Origin: Syngnathus acus
Lineage: Eukaryota; Chordata; Actinopteri; Syngnathiformes; Syngnathidae
Assembly (NCBI RefSeq): GCF_901709675.1
Contig: NC_051096.1
Span: 5,917,001 to 5,981,000 of the forward strand
Direction: 5' to 3'
DNA: 64,000 bases
Translations under genes and position numbers: made by a program
The notes under the pieces: model-generated
Databases searched by the model: none
Told to the model about the DNA's origin: nothing
The model's input: only the letters and a program-made list of their open reading frames with translations
Shown here: piece by piece, positions 1 through 12,196 of the stretch
Layout: each line of letters opens with the position of its first letter
Position numbering within the stretch: the first letter of the stretch is position 1

Positions 1-1560
1 CAACACCATTTAACATGATTTTGAATGTGAAATATTTATGTTTATTAATTATAAAACTTTGTATTTGAAGAGGGGGGTGTAGACTTTTTATGCTGTGCAT
101 TGGACCTCACTAGATTGTATTACTGTACCTGAAATGTCTGATTGAAAACATAAAGCATGTATTATCACCAATATGTAAAGATAATGTTTTGTATGCGTTT
201 TGGATATTTGTATTTTCATAGCAAGTCAAATGGATGTCAAACAAATTTTAATGCCAAAAACAATTCGAAGACACTTTCCAAAGTTGAAAAATAACCTGGA
301 ACAAGTTGTTAGGTCTTCTCAAGGATACACTCAAAGGGTCGTGTTGCAAATATAATTTTTGTTCACATTCAACTGTAGATAAAACCATCCAGCATTATTT
401 GGGACACAATGACTTGGGAAGATACCTTTAGCATTCTTTGCTGTTGTGTTTCGCTGACTGTAAACTTAGAAAGAGCTTGCGGAGGTAGTTGATGTAATTC
501 TTTACAAACACACACTCCACGTGATGTGTTAAAATGCAGTTACATTGTGCTATTAGTTATTCCCTAATACCCTGTTTATTTATGGATTGCTAGTGTGGAC
601 AACTGTTATGCTCAAAAGTTCAGTTCTGAAGGTCCATATACTAGTTTAGCCCTCCACCTTTGGCATACTAGTAGGAGAGTACGAGTTAGGCAATACTGTG
701 CAACAGTTGACAATTGCACACTCTTTATAGTTGTGAAGTGTCCGTTCATTAGATTCTGTCAGTAATAGTCACCTAGTTTTGTCTCACTCGTAACACGTTC
801 TACTTTTATGTCAAATTTGTTCGACTAGTAATGACGATTACTATGGACCTGGCATTCTGAGAGGCGCTGAAACATTTTATTGTCGCCACCCGAGGACGCC
901 AGAGGAGCTACACTAGAGATGATGGTCCTCTCCTGGAGGCATTCAATTCTGTGAAGGGAGAAGGAAGGTCTCCTCAGTGTGACAATTCGTTTCCCTTAAA
1001 GCACCATTGTTAGAAACCTGTTTGCATGATCCAAAAGAGTAAACACAATCCAAGGGAGGGCATGTTGAAGGCTTTGTACTTATGTAATATGTGTAAATTT
1101 ATGCCTATGTACTTTTTATTTATTTGTTTCAAATGGTCAGGCAAAAAAGAAAAGTGAACCACAAAGCAATACATTCATGTACACCTGATGTTCTGAAGCC
1201 ACATGTCTTTTCTATAGAGGTGTTTTAAAATGTGGACATTTTAACTGAAATTAATAAATTATAGGTTTTATGTGAAATCAGGTCTCTTGTGAATCTTTGC
1301 AATTAAGTCAATATAATACAATAATAGTACATGTGTAAAAGTGAGCCTCAAATGTTAGGGGGTGACTGAGGGGGGTCTTTGTCCAAGATGCCATTCAAGC
1401 AAGGACCGCCCCTGACTGTGCTCATGGCGTTGCTTTAGTGAACAGTATTTTGAAATACATGTTCCACTACAATATTGTTTTACCAGAACTTCAGTAATGG
1501 GGAGGTAAAATAAATTGCAAGAAATTTCATAGCTCTAAATTTGTTGGATTTTAATAATTA
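1..1560. other. Upstream non-coding DNA, no gene seen
   Basis: AT-rich DNA with no coding exon that I can support. In human the gene beyond CDCA7L on the same strand is RAPGEF5, so the left part could be the 3' UTR of that gene; AATAAA-type signals at about 1252 and 1508 fit a transcript end but do not prove one. The stretch around 640-850 has repeated ACTAGT-type words like those in some fish interspersed repeats. Both readings are inference. Confidence 0.3.
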
Positions 1561-1599
1561 TAATCCAAAAAATCTACGATAACTCGACACATCCGGCAT

Positions 1600-1951
1600 A
1601 GGTCACGCCCAATCAACTTTCGCGCGATACATCAGACTGTACCATTCGATGAAAAAAGAGGAGTTTTGCAAACCGACAACCTCTTTTAATGCAGTAAAAT
1701 GTTCCAACGAATTAAATTAATAGCTGCAATTAGAAACATAAAACTATAATTAATGATTGCAAGTGTATTGCTAAAGATGTAGAATTATATATCCATAAAA
1801 TGTAACGTTGCAACCTGCCAGAACGCACCTGCATCTACAGCTAATCCATTTATCCATCTCCATGTTTAAATCCATTTCGACTCCCTTCTGTTGTAATTTC
1901 CTAAAGACAAAAGTTGTATTTTTAATAGATTCGCACTTAAACGACGACAAA
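1600..1951 (+). promoter_or_regulatory. cdca7l: cdca7l promoter with CCAAT box and E2F site
   Basis: A CCAAT box at 1609-1613 is followed within 10 bases by TTTCGCGC at 1618-1625, the textbook E2F binding word, about 330 bases before the cdca7l start codon. No TATA box is evident. CDCA7-family genes are known E2F and Myc targets expressed in S phase, so the pair fits a cell-cycle promoter. The transcription start is not fixed by the sequence. Confidence 0.5.
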
Positions 1952-4832
1952 ATGGCACTCGAGTCAAAGGTAATTTCTTTTAAACACTTTTGTTGGGGTT
2001 GCTCACTGTTTAACGACGGAAACGACAACTCTTTGTGTGTCGAATGAATTGTAACTTTCCCATTCTTCGGTGAAAAAAATGGTGAGCCACAATTGTGTCT
2101 CTGTTGTTAATCGTTGAGCTGACTATAGTAAAGAGCAGATTTTTGAGGGCAGTAATGGATATTTTTACATCGTTTCTTCACCTGATGATGTCTGTTGCTG
2201 ACGGTAAAACTCAGTTCGGTGTACTGTGCTTAACACAAATGAGTACACGCTCTCAAAATTTGTGACAAAAACCTAAAAAAGTCATTTTGTATCTGTGTGT
2301 TACTGTATTACTCCCACAAATAAGATTGGTCATTGTAAAACAACAAAGCTCTGAATTTTAAGAAATTATTCATATCATGTTGTAAAACTGTGTTCACAGT
2401 ACTCAAAAATACAGTTTTAGCTAAGCTACCGTTTAATGTTAAGGGAGAAATGGATGAGAAGCTTCCTTTGGTGTTCACTTGAATTTCTCATTGCACATTT
2501 TATGTCTTTCAAAAGGCGCTGCATTTCAAGTCCAAGTTTATTACTGCCGAGCTGGCTTGTCTCTTCAGCCAGTCGGACAGCGAGGATGACTTTGAAGGCT
2601 TCAGTGAGGACGATGATGAAGTGGACAGAAGACGTTTTAATAGGCAATTCAAGACCAAGGTTTGACTCATAACATCCAAGACTTGATCTTAGTTCAGATA
2701 TGGTGGGCATCGCACAAAGCTGAAAAAACTGGAAAAATATCAACTAGTTAATCATTGATGCTGGCTGAACTTAGCTTTGCTGAGGTTGGCAGAGGTCAGC
2801 AAAAACCATATAATTTTGGACACAGATTTTCCTAATTTGTTTTGGTCAAATCTGAATTGTGTAATGTCAGTACTTTCCATTTTAACATTTGATCCCTTGG
2901 CAGATGGTGGAGGCAGAGGATGAAAGCGATCTGGACACAGGCTTCTATTCTGATGGGGAGGAGACACCAGCACCTAAGAGAAGTAGAAGTCTCCGAGTAG
3001 CACTCAGGTATACCGAATAGCAGTATTGAGCATGACATGCATTGAAAAGCTCAGTGTTAAATAACTGAAGACTTGTCTTGTAATTCATCAGCGAGTACGC
3101 ACAAAACATTCACATTTATGTTGTATGTTCAGACTGGACTGTGGGACCTCGCAATTGCATATCATCAATTTTGTTTTCTCAGATTTCCAGTCAAACAGTC
3201 TCCCACCCCCAAAAAGGAGCCACAAGCAAAAAGCCTCAGAAAGCCGGTTAAAGAAACCGTGGCACAGAAGGTGCGGCAGAGGATGACAAAGCAGGAGGAT
3301 AAACAAAGAGAAGTGAAGACAGAGAAGGCGAAGGGAGAAGATGAGGCTGTGTGCCAAAGCCTAAGCAAGCGGGACAAAAACATCCGGGAAAACAAAGCCA
3401 TGGTGGGTAAACAGTGTCAATACAATGACAAACAGTATGGTGCTCTGATGTTCAGCATCATAATATAAACGTTGATAGACCTTCATTTTTCTTCTTGGTT
3501 GTTGTATTGCAGCTGGCCAAGCTTTTTGCTGATCTCACCACTATGGCGGACCTGACTTTGCCTGACACCCCTCAAGTGAGCACTGCCTTTCAACTAAGCC
3601 CGCCAGTTCTTATAGTGATACTTAAACAAACCACGCCTCTGTTTGTTTTTTTACATCAATGCAGAAGAAGAAGTGCTCACCGGTGAAAACAACGCCGCGC
3701 AAACGCAAAATAGAACAGAACACAGGGTCTGAAAGGAGAAACCCGTCTCGGAAAGCCCGCCCTCCTGAGAACTTTGCTGTGGACCAAGTGTGTGAGCCCA
3801 GTAGCGGCCCCAAGGCTGTCGACATCAGGAGACTGATAGAGGTACAATTTGAAAGCACTACGTATAAACAGGCAATTAAACATTGCACTAAAATGTAAAG
3901 TCCCTCACTGTTTGACTTGGGCTCCTGAGTGGCAGGTGGATGAGGAAAGTGCTGGTAACATGCCAAAGAAGAAGAAGAGGAGGAGCCACCGACGCAGTCA
4001 GTTCGAGTTCAAGTCGGTTGATGACATCTCCAAAGATGACTTGGACAACATAGCGTATCGCAGCAAAGATAAGATCTGGGACAAGGACAATGTGGGTCAC
4101 CAGCACACTTTGATGGTTTTTGTGTAGGCGCTGCTCTACAGGGATGTCTGCTCAACTAGTGTAGTTCTTTTGTCATATGTGTGTTGTTCCCCTCAGGGAA
4201 GCTCGTGTCACCAGTGCAGACAGAAAACGCTCGACACAAAGACAGTGTGCCGCAGTGGGTTCTGTTCTGCAGGCAAAGGCCAGTTTTGTGGGCCATGTCT
4301 GAAGAACCGCTATGGTGAGGATGTGCGCACCGTATTGCTTGACCCGGTCAGTATGAACACACTATGTATTTCAAAAAGTATTTAGCTCAGTTAGCGTTGG
4401 GATTTTAAAAAAATGAAATAAAAAAAAATTGACAGTTTTTATCCATTTCAGGCATAGTAACAGAATAAAGGATACATTGCAACTTCCCATCATATTATCC
4501 AAGGTTACGCAGTAAATGAAGTCATAACAAAGAGGTTGTCTTTTCTGCAGAAATGGTCGTGTCCCATATGCAGAGGAATGTGTAACTGCAGCCTGTGTCG
4601 AAAGAAAGAAGGGCGCTGTGCAACTGGGATTTTGGTCGGGCTGGCCCGCTACAATGGCCACGACAACGTCCACGAGTATCTGGAGAGGTACGTACACAGC
4701 ATCATATTGTAAATGAGTTGTTGCAATTTGCAAGGAGCTTGCTGACAATTTCTGTTGTATTATATACCCAATATCAATCATTATTTTGCCTTGTTTTGTC
4801 TCAATGGCAGAATTCAGAAGGAGCTACTGTAA
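1952..4832 (+). CDS. cdca7l: Cell division cycle-associated 7-like protein (JPO2/R1 family)
   Basis: Nuclear chromatin protein of the CDCA7 family; human CDCA7L (JPO2) binds Myc and LEDGF/p75. Ten coding exons: 1952-1969, 2516-2659, 2904-3007, 3183-3402, 3513-3575, 3665-3841, 3936-4091, 4197-4346, 4551-4687, 4811-4832. All junctions are in phase and give 396 aa. An acidic N-terminus carries EDDFEGF at residues 29-35, matching the LEDGF IBD-binding motif. A NENKAM-like segment and an [12 protein letters not shown] block match CDCA7L better than CDCA7. Basic stretches (KKKKRR near residue 253) look like a nuclear signal. The cysteine-rich zf-4CXXC_R1 domain begins at CHQC (298-301) and runs to near residue 375, with CGPC, CPIC and CNCSLC pairs and the conserved NRYGED. 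The start in exon 1 is the first ATG in frame. The next gene, sp4, is convergent. Poly(A) signal at 4889-4894. Confidence 0.92.
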
Positions 4833-4888
4833 AGTCTTTGAAGACTCTCCTCAAGCAGATGATACACTTCAAAGTACTGTAGAATTTA

Positions 4889-4894
4889 AATAAA
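4889..4894 (+). terminator. cdca7l: cdca7l poly(A) signal AATAAA
   Basis: Canonical AATAAA 57 bases after the cdca7l stop codon. This would give a very short 3' UTR. Confidence 0.6.
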
Positions 4895-7207
4895 GAGAGG
4901 TAAAGACCCAAAGGTTTGTTCTTTTACACAAACGCTATTAGCTAACGAGATTTACGCTATTGTCCTTGTATAAAACAAACACTGCATCACTATAAGTAGT
5001 TTTGTGTGTGTGTCGATTTTCAACTTTGCATTTTTCATTTGTTTTCCTTTGGAGTGTTTTTTTTTCCTCACCATAACAATCAAGAACTAGCAAAAAAATG
5101 TAAATGACTTTTTTACCATTATACAGTGGTGCCTCAATTTAGAAGTTTAATTCTTTCCGTGACTGCTTGTAACTCAAAACACTCAAATCATCTTTTTCCA
5201 TGAAACACCCACAAAAAAAAAAGAAAAAAACTGCACTCTACAAAAACATAGAGTAAAAACATTCATTAGTGTAATAAATTCAAGGTAGTGTTCATCAAAA
5301 TGGTTTAATTAATTGTGCAGGTCCTTCTACGTAGTCTGCGTGTTTTGTCCACCAATGGATAGAAGAATACAGTCCTGACATATAGTTACACGATAAATAG
5401 CCTGTCAAGACAGCTCAATTAGCTGCTATTACTAGTTGATTTTCATAGCGGATGAGAAATATATGCTTGTACCACCAGTCAAAGATTAAAATCATCTGAG
5501 CTAAGACTTATATCTCGAAAAACTATTAAGTCAAGTCACTTGTATGTCAAGGTATCACTACAACAGTTTTTTTTTTGTCATTTCAATGTAATATAGTCCT
5601 AATAAAGACAAATTTTGACTCTGGTATTTTTCTGTTTTTATGTACTTGTGATGCAGTTTGCAGATTGAGTATGTTGGCAGTCAGAAAGGTAAGGCTGTTT
5701 AAAATCACTTTATTGTTACGTGTTATGCAAGCAATTAATATTTTCTATTTGACGTTAGGTCTTTTCCTCATTTCTTCTTTTTACTGACATAACACATTTG
5801 TACAAACCAGTTTTAGAAATCTCCACAAACCGCAGCCTTTGAGGCAAACCTGGCAAAAAACGCAATATCAAATGTCATGGCGAAGAACACAGTTTAGAAA
5901 AAGATTTATAAATGAGATGTCGCTAGAAAATATGAAAGAAAAAAATTGGTTGTCACACAAAATATTACCAAAAACATCTAAATTTGTTTGGTATCAACTT
6001 TTTTTTGTTTAAAACACATTTTTTTGCTTTCTTTTTTCTCCCAAAAAGAAGAAAAACACAAGGCGCAAGGAGGAACACAAGTCATACTACTACAGCAAAA
6101 AAAAAAAAAAAACTAAAACATGCTGTGGTGTACACAACTTTAAAATCAACACTCTGACACACAAATACAAGTCCAGCAAGAAGGCAAATATTAAAAATCA
6201 AGGATAATAAATTAGCTTTACACAGTGGGCTGCTGTGTGTTAACTGGGTCGGGCTGGCTTTGAAAGCAAATTCTATCAAATCTTTTTTTGAATTATTTTT
6301 CTTGTAAATAAGACTGTACGCACTGGACTAACACTGAGCAACACCACCAGAAACACCTCATCACCACATAAACAGCCTGAACAACCAACCACTTAGCTCA
6401 CTGCACTTTGCACTCCATCTCACCGCCGCCCATCCACCAACCCACTTGGCATGCTCTGACCTTCCCTCAGCTTGTGTTAAGGCAGCAGTAGGTCACAGAG
6501 CAGGGTGATGGTGGCAATCAGAAGAGCACAGAAACCCCAAAATATCGTCGCTCTCCCCTTTCAGCTGCTAGAAATCAAACACAATATTGATGAAATGTCA
6601 GGAATTACCAAACTAGTACTCGAGTGTGTGTGTGCTCTCATTTGTTTCCACCAAACCCCTGACAATGTAAACATGTTCCACGAGATTGTCGTTAAAGTAT
6701 TGCTTTCATCTCACATAGTTGTAGAAAGCTAGATTGTTTTCTTTTATAGAAACCTTTTCTAATGGCCATTGCCGCAATAGGAATGCATTATATATAAATC
6801 TTTCCATATGTGCTTTTTTTTTTTTTGTTCCTCGTTGAAGGAATTCTCCTTTTCTTTTGTAACAGTTCACAAAGGAAACCACACCTGAATCAGATGGGAG
6901 GACAAAACTCAAATTAGGTAGATCCTCTTCATGACACGCACACAAACTGATCATAGGTTATAGGTTGACTTGCACACACGCACACTTTCCCAAGACTGCC
7001 TCGGCTCTGCAACAGTCCTGTACCATGATTGACCCTCAGCCCTGTCTGACAGGTAAGAAACGGGTACACCATTTTGTGCATAGAGAGATGTTAGCACGAT
7101 TTAGACATTTTTTTTGACTGTATTTGAATGATGCTTTTTTTTTCTTTATCATGAAGCGTCTGTAAAAAAGAAAAACAGCCACGCCGACAGTCTCTGTGAC
7201 AAACAAC
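4895..7207. other. Convergent intergenic region, probable sp4 3' UTR on the right
   Basis: No coding exon on either strand. It lies between two converging genes and holds the MITE-like relic at 5.1-5.6 kb plus A-rich and T-rich runs (6097-6112, 6811-6826). Part of the right side is probably sp4 3' UTR; a reverse-strand AATAAA at 5709-5714 is one possible end. In human the large dynein gene DNAH11 sits in this interval; nothing like its exons is present. Confidence 0.45.
5124..5562. mobile_element. Short non-autonomous DNA transposon relic (MITE-like)
   Basis: The left end begins CAGTGGTGCCTCAATTTAG and the right end, read on the other strand, begins TAGTGATACCTTGACATAC. The two ends match at about two thirds of the first 22 positions in inverted orientation. 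The interior has short self-similar words about 'tcaaatcatc' and no ORF. This layout (about 440 bp, inverted ends, no coding capacity) is that of a MITE. The left end resembles a repeat end I recall as common in fish genomes, but the family name is not certain. Confidence 0.5.
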
Positions 7208-10200
7208 CTATTCAAACTCCTCCTCTTCCTCCTCCTCCAGGTTATTGGAGGTGGTGGGCGTTGCGGGCTCGGAGTCACGGGAGAGGGTAGCCACGGTGAC
7301 GATTTGAGGGGAAGCCTGGAGGCCCTCGGGGGCGTCGTCCTCCATGCTGGCGGTGGTGATGATGGCCACGGCGGCTCCGCCCTTTTTATTCTGGTGAGTC
7401 TTGATGTGCTTTGAGAGGTGGTCACTGCGCATGAAGCGCTTGGAGCATTCGGGACACTCAAAGCGCTTCTCTCCTATTGGAGGACAAAAACAAAACTATC
7501 TAAGAAGTAATTTTTTGAAACGGTCAAATAACTTCAATGTGGCAGGCAGAAGGACATAACACCCGCTCTAGTATCAAATGTGTGTGTGTGGTGACCCAGG
7601 CACCTGTGTGCGTTCTCCGGTGTCTCTGCAGCTCGTCGCTTCTGGTAAACCGTTTGCCGCAGAAGATCCAGTTGCAGACAAACGGCCTCTCGCCCGTGTG
7701 CCAGCGCAAGTGGGCCCTCAGGTGAGAAGTCTTGCCGTACACTTTCCCGCAGCCTTCCATGTGGCAGATGTGCTGCTTTTTCTTTGTGGGGTCACCACTG
7801 TTTCTGCGCCAGAGGGCAGGAGTCTTTTACTGCAGCAATTTGAAGTTAAACTTGTATACTAGATGAAGTTGTAATTTGTGATTCAGCTGTGCATCCTACT
7901 CCACCTTACTAACATCCTTCCTACCTTGCCTCTCCATCTCTGCAGTTTGGGCAGGAGCAGGCAACTCGCCGGAGCCTCTTGCTGGGCGGTCCCTCCTGGT
8001 CTGAGGAACTCTGCACCGATCCTAACTGATCCGGACTCATTGACGAACTGGATGCCACGTTCCCCACGGTGACCGTCACAGGGGACGACTGAAGTTTGAC
8101 ACCATCCTGCGCTTGTGGTTGACCTTACGGTGAGAAACGACACACAAAAGCATTCAAAGGTTGCTTGTTTAGCTCTGCCTTGGGGTTAGAAAATCAGGTT
8201 CTAGACTGGCCTCCGATCCTGGATCAATTCTATCAGCGTTGCCTTACTTACCCTGTAGTCCGGTAATAGTGAGGGGCACGCCCTGCACCTGAACCCCGGT
8301 GCCCCCGATCCCAGCGATGCTGACCGTCTGTACGCCAGATCCTGGATTGATCTGAGCTGTACTCAGTGTGAGTGGAGTTCCGCCGAGGGAGACCAAGCCT
8401 CCGCTCCCCACTGTTGTTCCGCCAGCCATCGGGGCAAGCGTAAGCTGCTGTGGCATTGCCGCTCCCAGGCTGCCCTGGAGGGAGACACCCCCTGGGAGCT
8501 GGAGCGTCTGCCAGGCAATCTGCCCAGTAGGGGACAATGTCGGTGTGCGAATAAGGACCTGGGCTGGATTCTGGAAGGTCTGAATGGGTTGCAGAGTTTG
8601 ACCAGGGGCCAGCTGGAGAGTCTGAATGTGCTGCTGCTGACCTTGGGTTTGACTATGTGCCTGGGGCTGCAGCTGAATCTGCTGCACTAACTGATGTCCT
8701 ACTTGCCCCACGATCACCTGCTGAATGGTTCCCGGTGCGTCCATCTGGCCTTGGACCCCATTGGCCTGATTCTGACTTTGAGAGTCTGCCTCGGTGCTTT
8801 GTGCTTGATTTTCCGTCGCTGCAGCCTCAATACCAGCAGAGACCAATTGCGGTCCCTCTGACATGCCATCACCTTCGGCAACTGGTGTTGGTGCCGCCCC
8901 AGAGACCGCTGTTGTTGTCATCAACTGGTTGCCACTGGCAACAGAAAACGTGCCATCTGCTGATTGGATAAGCTGCACGGCCCCACCTCCTCCGACATTA
9001 TTGATGACAGGCAAAGCCAAGGTCATGCCACCAAGGTTGATGGGTACCGTGGTCATGAGAGGAGTCTGAGATCCCTGAAGGGTCTGCAACTGCAGGGGGA
9101 AAGACTGAGCTGGACGGATTTGCAGGGGGACCGTCTGATTGGTTGTACTTGACAGGATAGCCTGCTGGTTGGCTGTCTGAAGAATGGCCTGAGCCTGGCC
9201 TGGATTTGGACTCTGGATGAGCTGAAGCTGCTCGGGCAAAGCCCCGATGGAAGCCTGCTGAGCTGGGTTGATGTGGATCTGCTGTCCATCTACAGTCTGC
9301 AGGTGAGGGATGACCTGGTACTGGACCCCACCTCCAGCATTGGGCAGATTTTGAACCTGGATTATCTGGAACTGCTGCTGCTGATTGGCGGCCACACTGT
9401 TGGTCCCAGCTATAGCTTTCACCTTCACAATGGCAAAGGATCAGTTAGGAGAAGAAAAATAACAACTGTGGCATCATCAATTCAGTGAACCCCCATCTAT
9501 TCAGAGTCTATTCAAGTCTTTGACAACCCCCTTGTTTTGCTAACGGAGAAGAGGTTCCAAATCGACTAATGGGTGAATTTGTGAATGCAGAATAGAGAAC
9601 ATACAGGTGTTTGCCGTATTAACACAAACTCATCCCTGACCTTGCGTCCTGGTGAGCTGTCATTAGGAATGGTAGTGGCCACTGTTACAGCTACCGGCTG
9701 GTTGGTGTTCTCCTTGGCCATGGTAGCTGGTGCTGCAATGATCTGCCACCCGTTCCCTGTGAACTGAGCCGGGACCAGTTCCAGCTGCTGGGGAACCAGG
9801 GCCTGGCCCCCAGATGTGTCCACCACAATCTGACCCTGGAGCTGACCAGCTTGTAGTTGAATCTGACCAGCCTGGAGCTGGATCTGCTGGGGCCCCGTCT
9901 GGATCTGGGACCCCTCTGCTCCCCCCTGCCCTCCAATCTTACTGCAGGTGGCTGCCAGCAGAGCCAATGGAGAGGGCTGAGAGGAGTCCTATGGACGATA
10001 AAGTGGGAAAGTAAGACGAAGGGACAACTCGGGACACTTATGCATACGCAAACATGCACCAGCTCCAAGTCAAGGAAAGCCAACGGGGAGGGATGGGCCT
10101 GACTTCTGCATGCAAATGCAGTGTGACACAAGAAGAGAGAAAAGGCGAGCTATGGGTGGGAAAAGATGGTGATGAGGAGAGAAACACGACGCTGACAGAA

Positions 10201-11076
10201 AGAGAGCTGTCTGTAGAAGTGGGCGGTATTACAGGAAGCGAGTGGGTGGGCGTGTGAGAACCACATTTTCTCCTTTTCTCCGAACTCTGCAACAAAATGA
10301 CGCCTTCTCTCGCTGTCCTCACAGGAAGTAGGTCGCAGGCAGAACGTAAGCAGGTCGGTTTTGCAATTACACAGTGACACTGCGGAAATGCAACCGTGGA
10401 CAATAGGTGCATTTGAAAATGACTCGCAGAAAAATCATCTCCAAAATGTGGACTGAAAATAGAAGTCTCGCATCAAAGCCGCAGGAATACACAAGGAGAA
10501 TGAAAGCATTCTGAGGCTGATTCAAAGTGACACTTCCATAGTAGAATGGCTGAAGTGTGACAGCCGCGTAAAGCTCCTCATGAGGCTTTTGGGGCTGGCT
10601 CTCAGCTGCGCTGCGCACAAGCAGGAAGTGGGTTTCATGAGTGGAACGCCCCCAGAGGTGTCTGGCAAACTGGCGGGCTGGGAGCTTGAGAGCGAGTGCG
10701 TGCATTTCCATGGCCCGAGGGCAAAGCAAAAGTAGTCAAGTTGTTTTGAAGTACCTGAGATCCAGAATTTTTCCCCTTTTTTGATGCTTTCCCTCCTTCA
10801 GTTCCCGCTGATTCCTTCTTGGAGTCTGGAGGGGAGACAATTCCAAAGTTAGACTCGCCAAAGTCACAATATCATCAGGTGTGCCTCTATAAATACATGT
10901 GCAGCAGCAGCAGCACGTCACAGATAAGCATATCGCCAATAGAGCGCAACAACGGTGCTATTGATCATTCCCAGTTATCTCATGAGCAACATCACAGGCT
11001 TCCTATCTGTTCGACTCGGGAGGGAGAAACGGGGGAGGAGACGGGAAGAAGGAGGAGGAGGATACCTACCACTCAT
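7208..11076 (-). CDS. sp4: Transcription factor Sp4
   Basis: Nuclear GC-box/GT-box-binding activator. Seven coding exons on the minus strand: 11076-11070, 10825-10755, 9988-9641, 9422-8252, 8123-7925, 7803-7604, 7473-7208. Phases agree throughout and give 753 aa (human SP4 is 784). The tiny first exon encodes M-S-D, matching the human N-terminus. The Sp box [13 protein letters not shown] opens exon 3; exons 3-4 (residues 27-532) are the Gln- and Ser/Thr-rich activation region. The Btd box CSCPNC is at 588-593. Three C2H2 fingers span about 612-692, with recognition helices [16 protein letters not shown] and RSDHLSKH, which read GC boxes. The tail ends in an acidic run EEEEEEEFE, slightly longer than the human end. 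Synteny with a CDCA7L-type neighbour separates it from sp3, which sits beside CDCA7. It is divergent from the gene-free 11.9-17.7 kb region and head-to-head at distance with sp8. Confidence 0.93.
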
Positions 11077-11850
11077 AACGCATGAATATACCAAGAGGGA
11101 GAGGAGAGGGTGTAGTTCACGGTAGAAGGCCGGCCGGCCCAAAACGGAGGCGGAGGACGGCCTATATCTTGGGCTCCGGGCCGTGGCGGATCTGCCCGTT
11201 TTGACGAAACCACCCACCGGCCAGGAAGGGCGGTGCCAAGCGGAGACACAGCAGGAACGGCCCCCACCCCTTCCCGGTGAACAGAAATAACGGAGAAAGC
11301 TCTGGCCGTCCCCTGCAAGGCAGCTGCGCCCCTCACACACGTCGCACGTCCCGAGAGCGTCCGTAAACGCGCAATTTAGCCCTTGTCAGGATCGTCTCCA
11401 CAACGGCGTTTGCAGTGTGTCAGCGAAGAGGCCCACCCACTTCCATTTAAGCATCAGGACAACACCCCTGTTGTGCCGTGCCCGCTTGCCGCCGCTGCTC
11501 CCGGCGCGTCGTCGCCGTCTGCAAGCCCACCGAAATGCAGCCACTCTTTGTATTTTCCCGTATTCCGCTTTTATTCGTTCACACTTTCATTTTTGGGGCT
11601 ATAAAGGGGGAGATACGCTCAGATAGCTGTGGCTTTTGTGGGCGGACGCGCTCCTCCCACTTATTCAGATTGGTCGACGGGGTTTGGCGTGCGAGGGTTC
11701 AGATGGGAGTTGTATTTTGCTCAAGCCTCACCTCCTCCAATGCTATTGGGCGGATTGGACTACATTTCCCATGACTGCCCGGGGCCTCCTTCGTCTTGCT
11801 GGAGCGGCGGTGCTAGTCATGGTGGTGTGAGAGCGTAGGGAGGGCGGTGA
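11077..11850 (-). promoter_or_regulatory. sp4: sp4 5' UTR and CpG-rich promoter with NF-Y, GC-box and ZNF143-like sites
   Basis: GC-rich DNA runs from the sp4 start codon to about 11.5 kb. Four CCAAT boxes lie close together: one at 11737-11741 on plus and ATTGG copies at 11669-11673, 11745-11749 and 11754-11758. A GGGCGG box is at 11748-11753. ACTACATTTCCCAT at 11759-11772 resembles the ZNF143/THAP11 site, and GGGAGTTGTA at 11705-11714 is a similar word in reverse. The cluster is typical of a TATA-less promoter that may fire both ways. Motif calls are by eye. Confidence 0.5.
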
Positions 11851-12183
11851 CTGTTATGTTCGTGGTTTTAAATGAGGAAGAGAGGCGTGTGTGGGGTTTA
11901 AAAATGAAAATGAGTTGTATTCCAAATGTAACTTTTTTGACATCACAGTATTGTAAACAACCCAGCCCTATCATGGACACTGTGGATGTGTTTGCAGAAT
12001 GCATCTCAACAATTGAGTTATTTCCACAGCATTTGAAGTCCTGATTGAGCAAGGTTTTTATTTTTTACTGTCACACTCTATTTGATTCTTGTGTACACAT
12101 AACTGACTCCCACAAGCACACGCTTAATACATGCAGCGTAGCAGCCATCCAAATGCCCCCGCCCCCAGGCCACCTTGCAAGGC

Positions 12184-12196
12184 GTTGCTAAGCAAC
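12184..12196. promoter_or_regulatory. X-box-like palindrome (RFX site candidate)
   Basis: GTTGCT-A-AGCAAC is a perfect inverted repeat with a one-base spacer. It closely fits the RFX X-box consensus. It lies about 1.1 kb upstream of the sp4 start codon. RFX factors drive ciliary and some neural genes. Binding is inferred from the motif only. Confidence 0.4.

Noticed and set aside
7883-8143. Alternative sp4 exon frame starting at the later acceptor (GCGCAG)
   Set aside because: Using it puts the Btd box out of frame. The acceptor 17 bases earlier restores [10 protein letters not shown] and correct phase.
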